64,000 nt of DNA from Huiozyma naganishii CBS 8797 (taxonomy: Eukaryota; Ascomycota; Saccharomycetes; Saccharomycetales; Saccharomycetaceae). The position numbers and the translations under genes were made by a program. This document shows positions 9,430 through 18,803 of this stretch, piece by piece (within the stretch, counting starts at the first letter, position 1; the number at the start of each line of letters is the position of its first letter). Below the pieces are notes generated by a model. The model was not told the DNA's origin and made no database searches. It was given only the letters and a program-made list of their open reading frames with translations. Location of the stretch: NCBI RefSeq assembly GCF_000348985.1, contig NC_035925.1, positions 1-64,000 on the forward strand, in the 5' to 3' direction.

Positions 9430-10042
9430 TTAATTTGATACTCGGTTTTTAATTTTAGACTGCTGCGTAATTCTTTGGTTTCAAGTCAATCGTTTTGATG
9501 AGTTACATGTCTATTTGATATGCTATAAATTCATATTGACCTTCCACAGCAAGTTCGGGGCAATCACATTTCTTACTGGGCTACGGATATCAAAGTTATT
9601 CGCCTGGGACCGGCCAGTTATCCTAAAAAAGTATAACAGTAATTAGTTGTATTTGTTACTTAATTATGACCATAAAAGTCTGTAGCGGTTTTACAGAGAG
9701 CGAGGCGTTCAGAGCCTTTTACTACAAAATACTTTTTAACCGCCAGTTATCTCTTACAATTACACCTTAATCGCAGTACTCAGAAAATACAAATCTCATG
9801 CTCTCTCAAGCAACAATACAATTTACTTGCAATTTACTCTTATAACCAATTCGGTAGGCCAAAAACTTGTCAAGGTAACCCACTGAACAATGCTATAAGA
9901 TGTGTTTGTTTCAAGACCTGCCGTCCTACATCGAAAAATTTTTAATATAGAACAAAAAAAAATATCACACGGTGAAATGTTCGATGCCCTTCACTCAAAC
10001 GAAACGCGTATTGAGAAGTATTGACATTGTTGCGAGCTTACA
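9430..10042. other. Intergenic region: ESF2 promoter
   Basis: AT-rich with no gene. An RRPE-like AAAAATTTTT at 9934-9943, about 100 bases upstream of the start, fits co-regulation of ribosome biogenesis genes. Confidence 0.5.
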
Positions 10043-10990
10043 ATGTCCGATCACAGCGATAATATAAATGACTTTTCATCCGATGATGAGCAAGACAAGA
10101 ATATTCTTATCTTCCCCAAGAAAAGTCACACAACTGCTTTTCCTGAGGTAAACGATATTGAGCAATCTGATGAGTCTGAAGGAGAACCTCAAGAGGAAAC
10201 GGGTCATGTCGTTGATTCTCCAAAAGCTGATGAAGAAGAAAGTAAAGACGGAGAGACGGGAAACGTTGGAGAGACAACGGAAGACAAAGCATTGCGTTTG
10301 AGAAAGAGGTTAGAACTAGTTAATGCATTAAAGAAATCGAAGCACAAGACTGGCGTTATCTACTTATCGAGAATCCCACCGTACATGAAGCCTGCTAAGA
10401 TGAGGCAGATCCTTTCCCGTTTTGGCCAGCTGGACAGGCTGTTTTTGAAAAGGGAAGATGAGAGCAAGTACAGGCAGAGGATCAAGGGCAACGGTAATAA
10501 GAAGAACATGTACGAGGAAGGGTGGGCCGAGTTCATACGGAAAAGAGACGCCAAACTATGCGCCGAGACACTAAACGGGAATATCATTGGTGGGAAGAAG
10601 GGTACATTTTACCATGACGATATATTGAACGTTAAGTACCTGCCAGGGTTCAAGTGGGCGGATCTGACGGAACAGATTGCCAGAGAAAACGATATAAGGC
10701 ATGCAAAACTAGAGATGGAGATTTCCCAGGCGAACAAATTGAACGCAGAGTTTATCAGAAATGTGGAGAAGAGCAAGATGCTATCCAACATGAACAAAGC
10801 AAAGAAGAGGAAGGCCCAAAAAGAGGACCAGAAGGAACCATCTGATGAAGACGTAGAAAGACAAAGAGAGCAGCAGTATAAAAGGTTCCAACAGCACAAG
10901 GTTTCCACAAACAGGGCCAGTGCTCCTGAGAACATAAAACAGACCAAGTCGTCAGATACTCTTGGGAGTGTCTTGAGTAATCTTCTGTAA
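10043..10990 (+). CDS. ESF2: Esf2, 18S rRNA processing factor (ABT1 family)
   Basis: At 315 residues it is about the size of S. cerevisiae Esf2 (316), a nucleolar SSU-processome component needed for early 18S pre-rRNA cleavages and a stimulator of the helicase Dbp8. The first ~85 residues are acidic (DFSSDDEQDK, SDESEGEPQEE). A divergent RRM follows from about 100 (TGVIYLSRIPPYMKPAKMRQ) with the ABT1-family basic loop and EGWAEFIRKRDAK. The C-terminus is a basic coiled-coil-like tail (KAKKRKAQKEDQ). It is read in the same direction as NOG2, another ribosome-assembly gene, in the conserved YNR054C-YNR053C order. Confidence 0.95.
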   Translation: MSDHSDNINDFSSDDEQDKNILIFPKKSHTTAFPEVNDIEQSDESEGEPQEETGHVVDSPKADEEESKDGETGNVGETTEDKALRLRKRLELVNALKKSKHKTGVIYLSRIPPYMKPAKMRQILSRFGQLDRLFLKREDESKYRQRIKGNGNKKNMYEEGWAEFIRKRDAKLCAETLNGNIIGGKKGTFYHDDILNVKYLPGFKWADLTEQIARENDIRHAKLEMEISQANKLNAEFIRNVEKSKMLSNMNKAKKRKAQKEDQKEPSDEDVERQREQQYKRFQQHKVSTNRASAPENIKQTKSSDTLGSVLSNLL

Positions 10991-11045
10991 AGCACTTGGC
11001 AATGGCCTAATCGGTGTATCATCATAAACGTATGTATTGTATAGG

Positions 11046-11160
11046 CTCATCGCCCGCTGGAAATAAAAAAATTAAAAGATGGAAAATTTTTCTCTTCGGG
11101 AAAACAGTGAAGAAAATTTTTATCTGTTCGTTTTTAAAGATTGATGCGATGAGATGAGCT
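11046..11160 (+). promoter_or_regulatory. PAC and RRPE elements upstream of NOG2
   Basis: A long PAC match GCGATGAGATGAGCT is at 11146-11160 and a reverse PAC core CTCATCGC at 11046-11053. Two RRPE cores AAAATTTTT are at 11083-11091 and 11113-11121. PAC plus RRPE is the classic signature of yeast ribosome-biogenesis promoters (Dot6/Tod6, Stb3). The PAC box is about 95 bases before the NOG2 start. Confidence 0.85.
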
Positions 11161-11253
11161 TTATTCAACTACTGTAACAGTTTCTCTCCGTTGGTAGTTG
11201 CTGTAACAACACAGGTATTACTCTTTCAACCAACTTAGTTTATATTATTAACT

Positions 11254-13345
11254 ATGGGTACCGCTAAGAAGGAAAAGTCCAGAAGAGTCCGTGAGGGAAA
11301 CGTCAAGGATGGAAACTTGCGGGTAAAAGGTGAGAATTTCTACCGTGATGGTAAGAGGGTCAAGTTCCTGAATATGTACACTGGTGGTAAAGCCATTAAG
11401 AACAAAAAGGGTGACTTGATCAGAGCTGCTCCCCTTCAGGATAGTACTATCCCTGATGGTCGGGTGGCCCCAGACCGTCGTTGGTTCGGGAACACGAGAG
11501 TCATCTCCCAGGATGCGTTGACGCATTTCAGAGACTCCCTCGGTGCCACTGAAAAGGACACATATCAAGTTCTTTTGAGAAGAAATAAGCTACCCATGTC
11601 TCTGCTTGACGAAAAGGATACTACAGAATCTCCTAAAGCTAAAATCCTGGAGACTGAGAGTTTCGAACACACTTTTGGTCCAAAGGCCCAAAGGAAAAAG
11701 CCGAGAATGGCTGCCTCGAACCTTGAGGACTTGGTCAGTGCGACTGAAGAGGAAAACCAGAAATATAAAGAAAAGGAGGAACTGAATTCCACCCTAGGCT
11801 TGATGGGGAGCTCGCAAATGGAGGAGGATGGTTGGACACAGTCAGCAAAGGAACATATATTCAGTAAAGGTCAGTCCAAGCGTATTTGGAATGAACTTTA
11901 TAAGGTCATCGACTCCTCTGACGTTGTTATCCATGTCCTCGATGCAAGAGATCCGTTAGGTACACGTTGTAAATCCGTTGAAGAATACATGAAAAAGGAA
12001 ACACCCCATAAACATTTGATTTACGTCTTGAATAAGTGTGATTTGGTTCCAACTTGGGTTGCAGTATGTTTGAATTTATTTTATTTCTCCACAGGGTTCA
12101 ATGGCTATTAACTTAACACTGCGGATATATTCCAGCACTGTTTTTTTTCTGTTTTCGAAATTTCTACACCAAAACTCTTTGTCAGGATGCTTTTCCTTTT
12201 AGATTTTACTTTTAGAACGGTAAATTCTTGCTACAAAAGGGTCTGTTAAAGTTTTGGGAAAGTAATAACTGTTCTTTCTACCCTCCTGAGTTTTTCAGGT
12301 AACAAGTAGAATTCTAAAGAGGACAATTTTTCGTTTTGAAAGATATACCTTTGAAGATACCGAACAGCTAGGATTTTATGAGTTGAATTTTGTTGTGTTC
12401 CCACTCTTCACGAGTGTTTATACACCCATAACATTATTCGTAGTAAAAAACCTAACATTCACGACAAACACTTCGAAAACGAAAATAAAATGTTTAAATG
12501 CCCCAAAAGAAAAGTTAATAACAATTTGCGAGACTCTATCACAGAATCATTTTTACTAACAAACAATTTCAATTCTTCAATTGAATCTTTTTCATTAATT
12601 TCAGGCCGCTTGGGTAAAACATTTATCTAAATCCCGTCCAACATTGGCCTTTCACGCTTCCATCACGAATTCGTTTGGTAAAGGTTCATTGATCCAATTA
12701 CTGCGTCAATTTTCCCAACTTCACAGCGACAGGCAACAAATATCGGTGGGGTTCATCGGGTACCCAAACACCGGTAAGTCGTCTATCATCAACACTCTCA
12801 GAAAGAAAAAGGTTTGTCCAGTCGCCCCAATTCCAGGCGAAACAAAAGTCTGGCAATATATTACTTTGATGAAGAGGATCTTCTTGATCGACTGTCCGGG
12901 GATTGTCCCACCTTCTGCGAAAGATACCGAGGAAGACATTTTATTCAGAGGTGTTGTAAGAGTGGAGCATGTGTCACATCCGGAACAGTACATCGCCAGT
13001 GTACTAAAGCGTTGTCAGACAAAACATTTAGAGAGAACTTACGAAATATCCGGCTGGAAGGATGCTACAGGTTTCATTGAAATGCTTGCAAGGAAGCAAG
13101 GTAGATTATTGAAGGGTGGTGAACCAGATGAATCAGGAGTTTCCAAGCAAATCTTAAATGACTTCAACAGAGGTAAGATTCCATGGTTTGTTGTTCCACC
13201 AGAAAAGGAGGAACATCCTGGGGTCGAAAAGTCTGCATCTTCTTCTAAGGAGACCAACAGCAAGAAGAGACCATCTACGGAAGACTCGGAAATACCTGCG
13301 GAGAAAACGCATACCGAGCAGGAACCTAAAAGACAAAAAGCATGA
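11254..13345 (+). CDS. NOG2: Nog2/Nug2, nucleolar GTPase for 60S maturation; two exons
   Basis: Exons are 11254-12063 and 12605-13345; the intron is 12064-12604. Joined they encode 516 residues (S. cerevisiae 486). Nog2 is a circularly permuted GTPase that binds pre-60S particles and must leave before Nmd3 recruits for export. The motif order is permuted as expected: G4 NKCDLVP (late exon 1), then G1 GYPNTGKSS, then G3 DCPG in exon 2. The N-terminal NGP1 region ([17 protein letters not shown]) and a basic tail rich in Lys/Glu are present. Without splicing, the first exon would run to a stop at 12109-12111. The join VPTWVA|AAWVKHL falls cleanly between codons. Confidence 0.96.
12064..12604 (+). 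other. Spliceosomal intron of NOG2
   Basis: The 5' splice site is GTATGT (12064-12069), the branch point TACTAAC (12554-12560) and the 3' site TTTCAG ending at 12604. At 541 bases it is far longer than needed for splicing. In S. cerevisiae the NOG2 intron carries the H/ACA snoRNA snR191, so the length suggests the same cargo here. Confidence 0.93.
12100..12500 (+). ncRNA. Probable intronic H/ACA snoRNA, snR191 orthologue (limits uncertain)
   Basis: Inferred from position: S. cerevisiae snR191 (about 270 nt; guides two adjacent pseudouridines in 25S rRNA) lies in the NOG2 intron. The intron here has room for it, and ANANNA- and ACA-type boxes occur, but I could not fold the RNA or fix its ends by eye, so the coordinates only bracket the likely span. 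Confidence 0.45.
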
Positions 13346-13672
13346 TAAACCAGCAATGTTTTAGATATTAATATAGATATATACGTATATAAATTATTCC
13401 ACCATCCTTCCAATAGCAATTATGTACATTATTTCTTTTCCCAGTAGACATAGCATTGGGTATGCTCTTTGTTTTATTGCTATCTGTCAAAAAAAAATGA
13501 GAAAGAAAAAAGAGAATAAAATACTCGAATGAAAAACATCTAGTAAAAAGAGACTTCCATGATACCAAATGTTGTTAAACAGTCACCCCCAAAAATACTG
13601 TTGAGATCTTCCTGGAAGTGTGGTTTGGTGACTTCAACCTCTGTAATTGCTTTATATTTGGAATAGTGCATC
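13346..13672. other. Intergenic region: NOG2 3' end and POP2 promoter
   Basis: AT-rich, with TATA-like ATATACGTATATAAATTA around 13377-13394. No gene is seen. Confidence 0.5.
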
Positions 13673-15109
13673 ATGCAATCGTTAAACATCCAACCACACG
13701 GTCTCTCCATGGGCACGGAACAGCTTTTCATGCAAGGCCAAGCGTCAAACGAGCCACAACAGCCGCCTGGCATCCCTATGAACGGTATGAATCAGATGTT
13801 TTCTGCGCAGCTGAACCAAGGAAGAGTATTGAACCAACAACCCGGCTTGTTGCCCAATCTACAAGCATTAACAAATAATCAAGATATGAGCAATGCCTAT
13901 TTAATGAAACAGAAAATCGAACCGATGCTTTCGCAACAAGCTGCTGTTGCAGCACAAGTACAAGGACAACTGCCACCTCAAAATGGCCAACCGCAACCCC
14001 AACTTTCCCTACAAGGTCAAAGCCAACTTCAGCAACAACAGCAACAGCAACCACAACAGGCATTCAATATAAATATGGGTTCGATTCCGCCTGGGATAAA
14101 TGTCTTACAGCAGCCGGGAATGAATGTGGGACAGCCCGTGTCAGCGCAACTTAACATGCCCAAACAGCTTCATATGATGAACAATCTAAATAACATGGTC
14201 GGGACGGGTGTTGGGATAGGAGTTGGAGGCGCTGCACCACCACCACCGATGATGTTACCTCCACCTAATCACTTGCTAATCAGAGATGTATGGAAAAACA
14301 ACCTATACCATGAATTCACTACCATTCGACAGCTAATAGGACAATACAATCATGTATCTATCAGCAGTGAGTTTGTCGGGACTTTGGCCAGGCCAATTGG
14401 AACCTTCAGGTCTAAAGAAGATTACCACTATCAAACAATGAGATCTAATGTTGACTTTTTGAATCCAATACAGTTGGGAATTTCGTTGAGCGATGGAAAC
14501 GGTAACAAACCGGAAAATGGTCCATCAACATGGCAGTTCAATTTCAACTTCGACATCGATAAGGAAATGGTGTCCGTTGAGTCATTGGAGTTGTTGACAA
14601 AATCTGGCATAAACTTTGAAGACCATCATCAAAATGGTGTTTCCACGTACGAGTTTGCACAACTGATGATGGATTCTGGGCTTGTCATGGACCCCGAAGT
14701 GACTTGGATTACGTACCATGCCGCATACGATTTAGGATTTCTAGTTAACATTTTGATGAACGATATTATGCCGAACAATAGAGAGGACTTTGAGAAATGG
14801 GTTCACACTTTGATGCCAAACATGTTCGATCTAAACCTAATTTTCAAAGTGATCCGAGACCTACAAAATCCGCTGCCGCAAGGAGCTCAACAAGGCCAAA
14901 CCTCTTCCCAGTTTACATTGACAAGTCTGGCCGATGAGTTGGCCATTCCAAGATTTCCGGTCTTCACAACTACAGGTGGGCAGAGTCTTCTGATGCTATT
15001 GTGCTTCTGCCAGTTGAATAAACTATCCATGCATAAATTTCCTAACGGAGTGGACTTCGGAAAGTACAAGAACATTATATATGGTATTGATGGGGAAGAC
15101 CTACGCTGA
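13673..15109 (+). CDS. POP2: Pop2/Caf1, CCR4-NOT deadenylase subunit
   Basis: This 478-residue protein (S. cerevisiae 433) is the Caf1-type subunit of the CCR4-NOT complex, acting in cytoplasmic mRNA deadenylation and transcription control. The N-terminal ~200 residues are Gln/Pro/Asn-rich (QQQQQQPQQA) and poorly conserved; the start MQSLNIQP resembles the S. cerevisiae start. The RNase D-like domain follows (IRDVWKNNLYHEF onward). The usual DxEFPG motif reads SSEFVG, so the first catalytic Asp is Ser, as in S. cerevisiae Pop2; HAAYDLGFL keeps the later Asp. The frame ends normally at GIDGEDLR. POP2 sits in the conserved NOG2-POP2-BRE5 order. Confidence 0.96.
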   Translation: MQSLNIQPHGLSMGTEQLFMQGQASNEPQQPPGIPMNGMNQMFSAQLNQGRVLNQQPGLLPNLQALTNNQDMSNAYLMKQKIEPMLSQQAAVAAQVQGQLPPQNGQPQPQLSLQGQSQLQQQQQQQPQQAFNINMGSIPPGINVLQQPGMNVGQPVSAQLNMPKQLHMMNNLNNMVGTGVGIGVGGAAPPPPMMLPPPNHLLIRDVWKNNLYHEFTTIRQLIGQYNHVSISSEFVGTLARPIGTFRSKEDYHYQTMRSNVDFLNPIQLGISLSDGNGNKPENGPSTWQFNFNFDIDKEMVSVESLELLTKSGINFEDHHQNGVSTYEFAQLMMDSGLVMDPEVTWITYHAAYDLGFLVNILMNDIMPNNREDFEKWVHTLMPNMFDLNLIFKVIRDLQNPLPQGAQQGQTSSQFTLTSLADELAIPRFPVFTTTGGQSLLMLLCFCQLNKLSMHKFPNGVDFGKYKNIIYGIDGEDLR

Positions 15110-15808
15110 AGTGAAAAGTGAGGGAGCCATGTGTTTTTTGAAAGCATTTTTTAACATATATGACTTGACAGAACAATTAATGTATTATGTAGCGTTACAG
15201 GTTCCCGAACAGTCGTTCCTGACACATCATGGATGGTTCTTGTCAATCAAACACTGCCTTAGGGCAGGGTTACTAGTGGAACAATGAGTAAATTGGTTTT
15301 TTTATGTTTTTTTTTCTCGTCGAGATTTTTCAATTTCTCGGTGGCATATTTGAAGTCTAAACAACCTCATCCTTTCACAACTTTACACGGGTCAGCAGCC
15401 GCACTTGGACAGTCTGGGCGTCCATAGTCTATTCGAAAGATATTTTGAGACATTTTGTCTGCATTAGCATTTTTTTCTTACATTTTATTCCTCATACCAG
15501 CACCAATTGGAATCCTTTACTATAGTTTCTTTTACGCTCAGCATCAGGTCATTTCCCTCCTAGTCTTCCTCAGTTGACATTTTTAAAAATTACAAAGAGG
15601 AGATACCACATATTACAGGGCTATTCTAGACTTCAGCAATTTCTACAGGTCAAAATTAGGATCCCATAATTAGCACTCGATCAACATATATTGCCTTTTT
15701 TTTCCTTTTTACGACAACTAACAAAACAAGACGGCATTCACCGCTTATACTGCTCGCTTTGGATACTGAACTACCACATTATTAAGTATAGACTCAAGTG
15801 CATTTAAG
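15110..15808. other. Intergenic region: POP2 3' end and BRE5 promoter
   Basis: About 0.7 kb. A 68-codon frame overlapping the POP2 end has no support as a gene. TTTTATGTTTT at 15300-15310 matches the 11-base ARS core consensus, but such matches are common. Confidence 0.45.
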
Positions 15809-17461
15809 ATGGTTCTTTCAATTCAAGAAATAGTCTATGCATTTCTGCAGGTGTACTACCAAAGAATGAAATCAAATCCTGGGAAGCTAGCAAATTTGTA
15901 CTCTAGCACTGCAGAATTGGCGCATATCAACTATACCCAAATAGCCAATAAACTGGAGGATATTGACGAAATTCCAACTGTCAAATTGACAGGAAGGGAT
16001 AACATTAGCAAATTCTTCTCGAGACACGAGAAGAAAGTAAGCGATTTGAAAGTGAAAATTGATAGCTGCGATTTCCAAACTACAGGAATTAATCATAAAA
16101 ATATCCTGATCTCTGTCACCGGAGAACTCTTCTGGCCGGGATCTCAGGTGTACCAATTTTGCCAGACTTTTATACTGAATCCTGTCGCCAAAAGCAACGA
16201 TATCTACGATATATCGAACGATATTATCCGGTTCATCCCCAACACTTTCCAGAAGATTGAATTAGTGGTCGAGAAACAGGGACGTGCCCCAACTGTGGAG
16301 GTAGGTACACAAGAGCTAGTGGTAACCACTTCTGAAGAAAAAAAGAAATCTCAAGCCAGTAAGACTGCTGCTCAAGAAAATATACACAGTGAGGATGCTA
16401 GCGCTAATTCAGCTAAAGGTGAGTCTTCTGTTTCTCAAGTACAAATGAGTGGGCAAGAGAACGACTTGACGGGCGTGGTTACTGAACAAATTGTACACAA
16501 GGAAAATTCGGCTAGTAATTCTATCCCGCAGGCATCTACTACAGATGTATTGGAAGAAAAGAAGAAAATTTCTACCGCACCAGAACTAACACCAACAGGG
16601 GACGTGGCCGTCAAAAAGGACAGTATACCAAAGGAATTATCTCCAAATCCAACTCTACCAAAGGAATTACCGTTAAAGGAAACTATGGCAAAGGAAGATC
16701 CGCCAAAGGAATCTTCGCCGAAAGAAATTTTGTCAAAGGAATCTTCACAAAAGGAGACAACCACAGTCGGAAATTTGCCAACCGATCCTGTTGAAAAGGA
16801 AACCGCGCTCAAAGAGGATTCTGTTGGAAGCGAAGAGTCCCCGAAAACTGAGCCAACAAAAGCAGTTTCCCCAACCCCGTCGAAACTTTCATGGGCATCC
16901 AAACTAGCTTCTGTGGGGGCTTCTAAAGAATCAAAAAAGATCATGATTCCAAAGAATGTCGCTCCGACGACGACTGCGATTCCTGAATCACCAATCACGA
17001 AGAAAGATATCAATGCCAAGAAGATTCTTGTGGAAAAGAAGTCAGATATGGGCAACCGGAAGGACAACAACAGCAACCGAAAAGATCGGAAGAAGCCTTC
17101 ATTTAGCCTTGTGAACAAAGAAGGCTACTATCCAATATATGTCAGTGGCACATTCCGATTGAGCGAGGAAGATTTGAAGAGGATATTAACCCAAGAGTTT
17201 GGTACGGTGATGAAAATTAATAGCCGCGAAAACTTTTCTGTCGTTGATTTCCAAACACAAGCTAGTCAAATTGAAGCTATTGAAAGAGGGAGACTAACGA
17301 TAAACGGTACAGAGGTGACATTAGAACGGAAGACGATCAAAAAATCATCATCTCCACAGGCGATAAATGGAGGAGCTAATAATAACGGCTACGTGACTTC
17401 GTCGTCACAGAAAATTCATAGGAAACTTAACAACGTCAAAAGGAAAGAACAAGCTAACTGA
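15809..17461 (+). CDS. BRE5: Bre5, cofactor of the Ubp3 deubiquitinase (G3BP-like)
   Basis: This 550-residue protein (S. cerevisiae about 515) partners Ubp3 in deubiquitination of COPII/COPI components, ribophagy and stress-granule biology. An NTF2-like domain spans about 1-150 (IVYAFLQVYYQRMK near the start; VTGELFWPG). The middle is low-complexity and Lys/Glu/Pro/Ser-rich, with degenerate repeats of the type PKE(L/S)SPKE around 270-330 coded by repeated AAGGAA-containing units. An RRM lies near 440-515 (YYPIYVSGTFRLSEEDLKRI). The domain plan is that of G3BP/Bre5. It keeps its conserved place next to POP2 and LYS9. Confidence 0.94.
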   Translation: MVLSIQEIVYAFLQVYYQRMKSNPGKLANLYSSTAELAHINYTQIANKLEDIDEIPTVKLTGRDNISKFFSRHEKKVSDLKVKIDSCDFQTTGINHKNILISVTGELFWPGSQVYQFCQTFILNPVAKSNDIYDISNDIIRFIPNTFQKIELVVEKQGRAPTVEVGTQELVVTTSEEKKKSQASKTAAQENIHSEDASANSAKGESSVSQVQMSGQENDLTGVVTEQIVHKENSASNSIPQASTTDVLEEKKKISTAPELTPTGDVAVKKDSIPKELSPNPTLPKELPLKETMAKEDPPKESSPKEILSKESSQKETTTVGNLPTDPVEKETALKEDSVGSEESPKTEPTKAVSPTPSKLSWASKLASVGASKESKKIMIPKNVAPTTTAIPESPITKKDINAKKILVEKKSDMGNRKDNNSNRKDRKKPSFSLVNKEGYYPIYVSGTFRLSEEDLKRILTQEFGTVMKINSRENFSVVDFQTQASQIEAIERGRLTINGTEVTLERKTIKKSSSPQAINGGANNNGYVTSSSQKIHRKLNNVKRKEQAN

Positions 17462-17766
17462 CTCAAGATCCAGCAAGCGAGAAATAAATAGAAGAATCAA
17501 AAATTAAGAAACATTAACGACACATCAAGAATTGTATAATACTTGTAGCAATAAGTAATAACCACAAGAAACAAACCCAAAAGACCAAGGGAACGTAAGT
17601 TCAACGGCCTGATACACAAATCCTTTTCTCGAAGAGGGTTTTCGATTACACGACTTTCTACAAATGACGTACATGTCAATCGCAGACACAAACAGGACAT
17701 ACTACTACTATAAGAAGAAGCGAATTGTAACATGGCTTCAAAATGGTAAGAAAGTGGGTAAATTTT

Positions 17767-17790
17767 TCGGCACTCAAAAGAGAGTGCCGA
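17767..17790. repeat. 9-bp perfect inverted repeat (hairpin)
   Basis: TCGGCACTC (17767-17775) and GAGTGCCGA (17782-17790) are exact inverted copies around a 6-base spacer. It lies about 300 bases past BRE5 and about 1 kb before LYS9. It could be a hairpin in RNA or a dyad protein site. Confidence 0.6.
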
Positions 17791-18199
17791 CGATTCATGC
17801 CATTCTGCAACGCACCAGTTAGAAGAAAAGGAAGCACAAACCAGGAAAAAAAGAATAAGAAAAGGCTAACAGCTCAAAGAGAACGAACATCCAAAGAGAA
17901 CGTCGTCTCTCCAAACTGTCTTCCTTTTCTATATTTCTTTTGTTCTCGGTCACTCCCCCACTTCCAAACCGATGCGTCTCCGTGTAGAGGTTCAATCTCA
18001 GGGATTCGTTTACCACAGCTACCTAGGTGATGTCGTAGATGCGGAGATAAAGTCCCATGAGTATTTCACCAGAAGAACAGGACTACCAAGGAAAACAACC
18101 ATGATGGGCAAAGAAGAACTAGAGAAAAGTGTCGTCTTCCTCTGCTCTTTATATCTAAAAGAGAGAAAATTTTCCATTTCTTGGTGCTGGTTGTGACGC

Positions 18200-18480
18200 G
18201 TCTGGGTAACACTTCCGATTCGGTGCTAGAGGAGGCGGACAAGGTAGGTCTCGCTGCGGTGGTCTTGGACCGCCGCCTTGCACTGTGTTGCTAGCTCTAT
18301 CCAACAACCAGTGTTTCTGTTGCCAGACTCAAAAGAGCAAGAAGCTGAGACGGAATTTTGGTGCGGTCTCAGTACTAGAGGGGAGTCGAATTCCCGATGG
18401 GATACCGCGACAACAACGTTGCTAAATTGGTCCACTACGTCTCCCCTGTTGCAAGTAGCAGATAACGTCACACACAGAGT
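18200..18480 (+). ncRNA. Candidate structured RNA in the BRE5-LYS9 gap
   Basis: This GC-richer stretch contains several good stems: GCGGTGGTC with GACCGCCGC (18256-18264/18268-18276, one G-U pair), flanked by CAAG/CTTG and GCTAG/CTAGC pairings; CTGAGAC with GTCTCAG (18345-18351/18366-18372); AGGGGAG with CTCCCCT (18379-18385/18441-18447). An ANANNA-type box (AGAGCA) falls between the first and later hairpins, suggestive of an H/ACA snoRNA. Strand and family are not established, and an overlapping minus-strand open frame of 122 codons is an alternative reading. Confidence 0.3.
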
Positions 18481-18803
18481 GTAGAGGTCCTCCGATACCC
18501 AACTTCTTCGCAATATGACGTTGAATCTCAGGAATACCTGGGAAATTCCATTGTAAGCGTTTGAAATTCCGTCGGGATTTCGCCGAGGCGTCAACTACAC
18601 GCCTATGAGGTAAGTCACCTTGAGGGATATTGCCAGGCTAGCGTATTCATCCATCAACTCAGCACATATATATATATGTGTGTGTGTGTGGTCGAACAGT
18701 GATGGTTCTCTGTTTTCCTCGTCAATGTTAGGTTCGTCTTTGTAACAACAGAGTACTATCAAGGACAAACCCTGCTAATTAAACAAGCGGTTCCCTGTTG
18801 CAA

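Larger units (their letters stand above)
17462..18803. other. Long intergenic region between BRE5 and LYS9
   Basis: At 1.3 kb this is unusually long for the window. It holds the hairpin at 17767, the structured stretch at 18200-18480, an (AT)n(GT)n tract at 18665-18690 and a near match to the Lys14 site TCCRNYGGA (TCCGTCGGG, 18568-18576), which would fit lysine-pathway control of LYS9 but is one base off. Confidence 0.5.

Noticed and set aside
15081..15287. Possible C-terminal continuation of POP2 in another frame
   Set aside because: POP2 already ends at its normal family end (GIDGEDLR). The second frame shares no Caf1 features.
15300..15310. Match to the ARS core consensus WTTTAYRTTTW (TTTTATGTTTT)
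   Set aside because: Single 11-base match in a T-rich run; such matches are frequent and no flanking B elements could be judged.
16435..17118. A 227-codon antisense frame in BRE5
   Set aside because: It is the mirror of BRE5's low-complexity Lys/Glu/Pro repeats, a common artefact.
18226..18594. A 122-codon minus-strand frame before LYS9
   Set aside because: No recognisable domain; it overlaps the stem-rich stretch. Kept only as an alternative to the RNA hypothesis.
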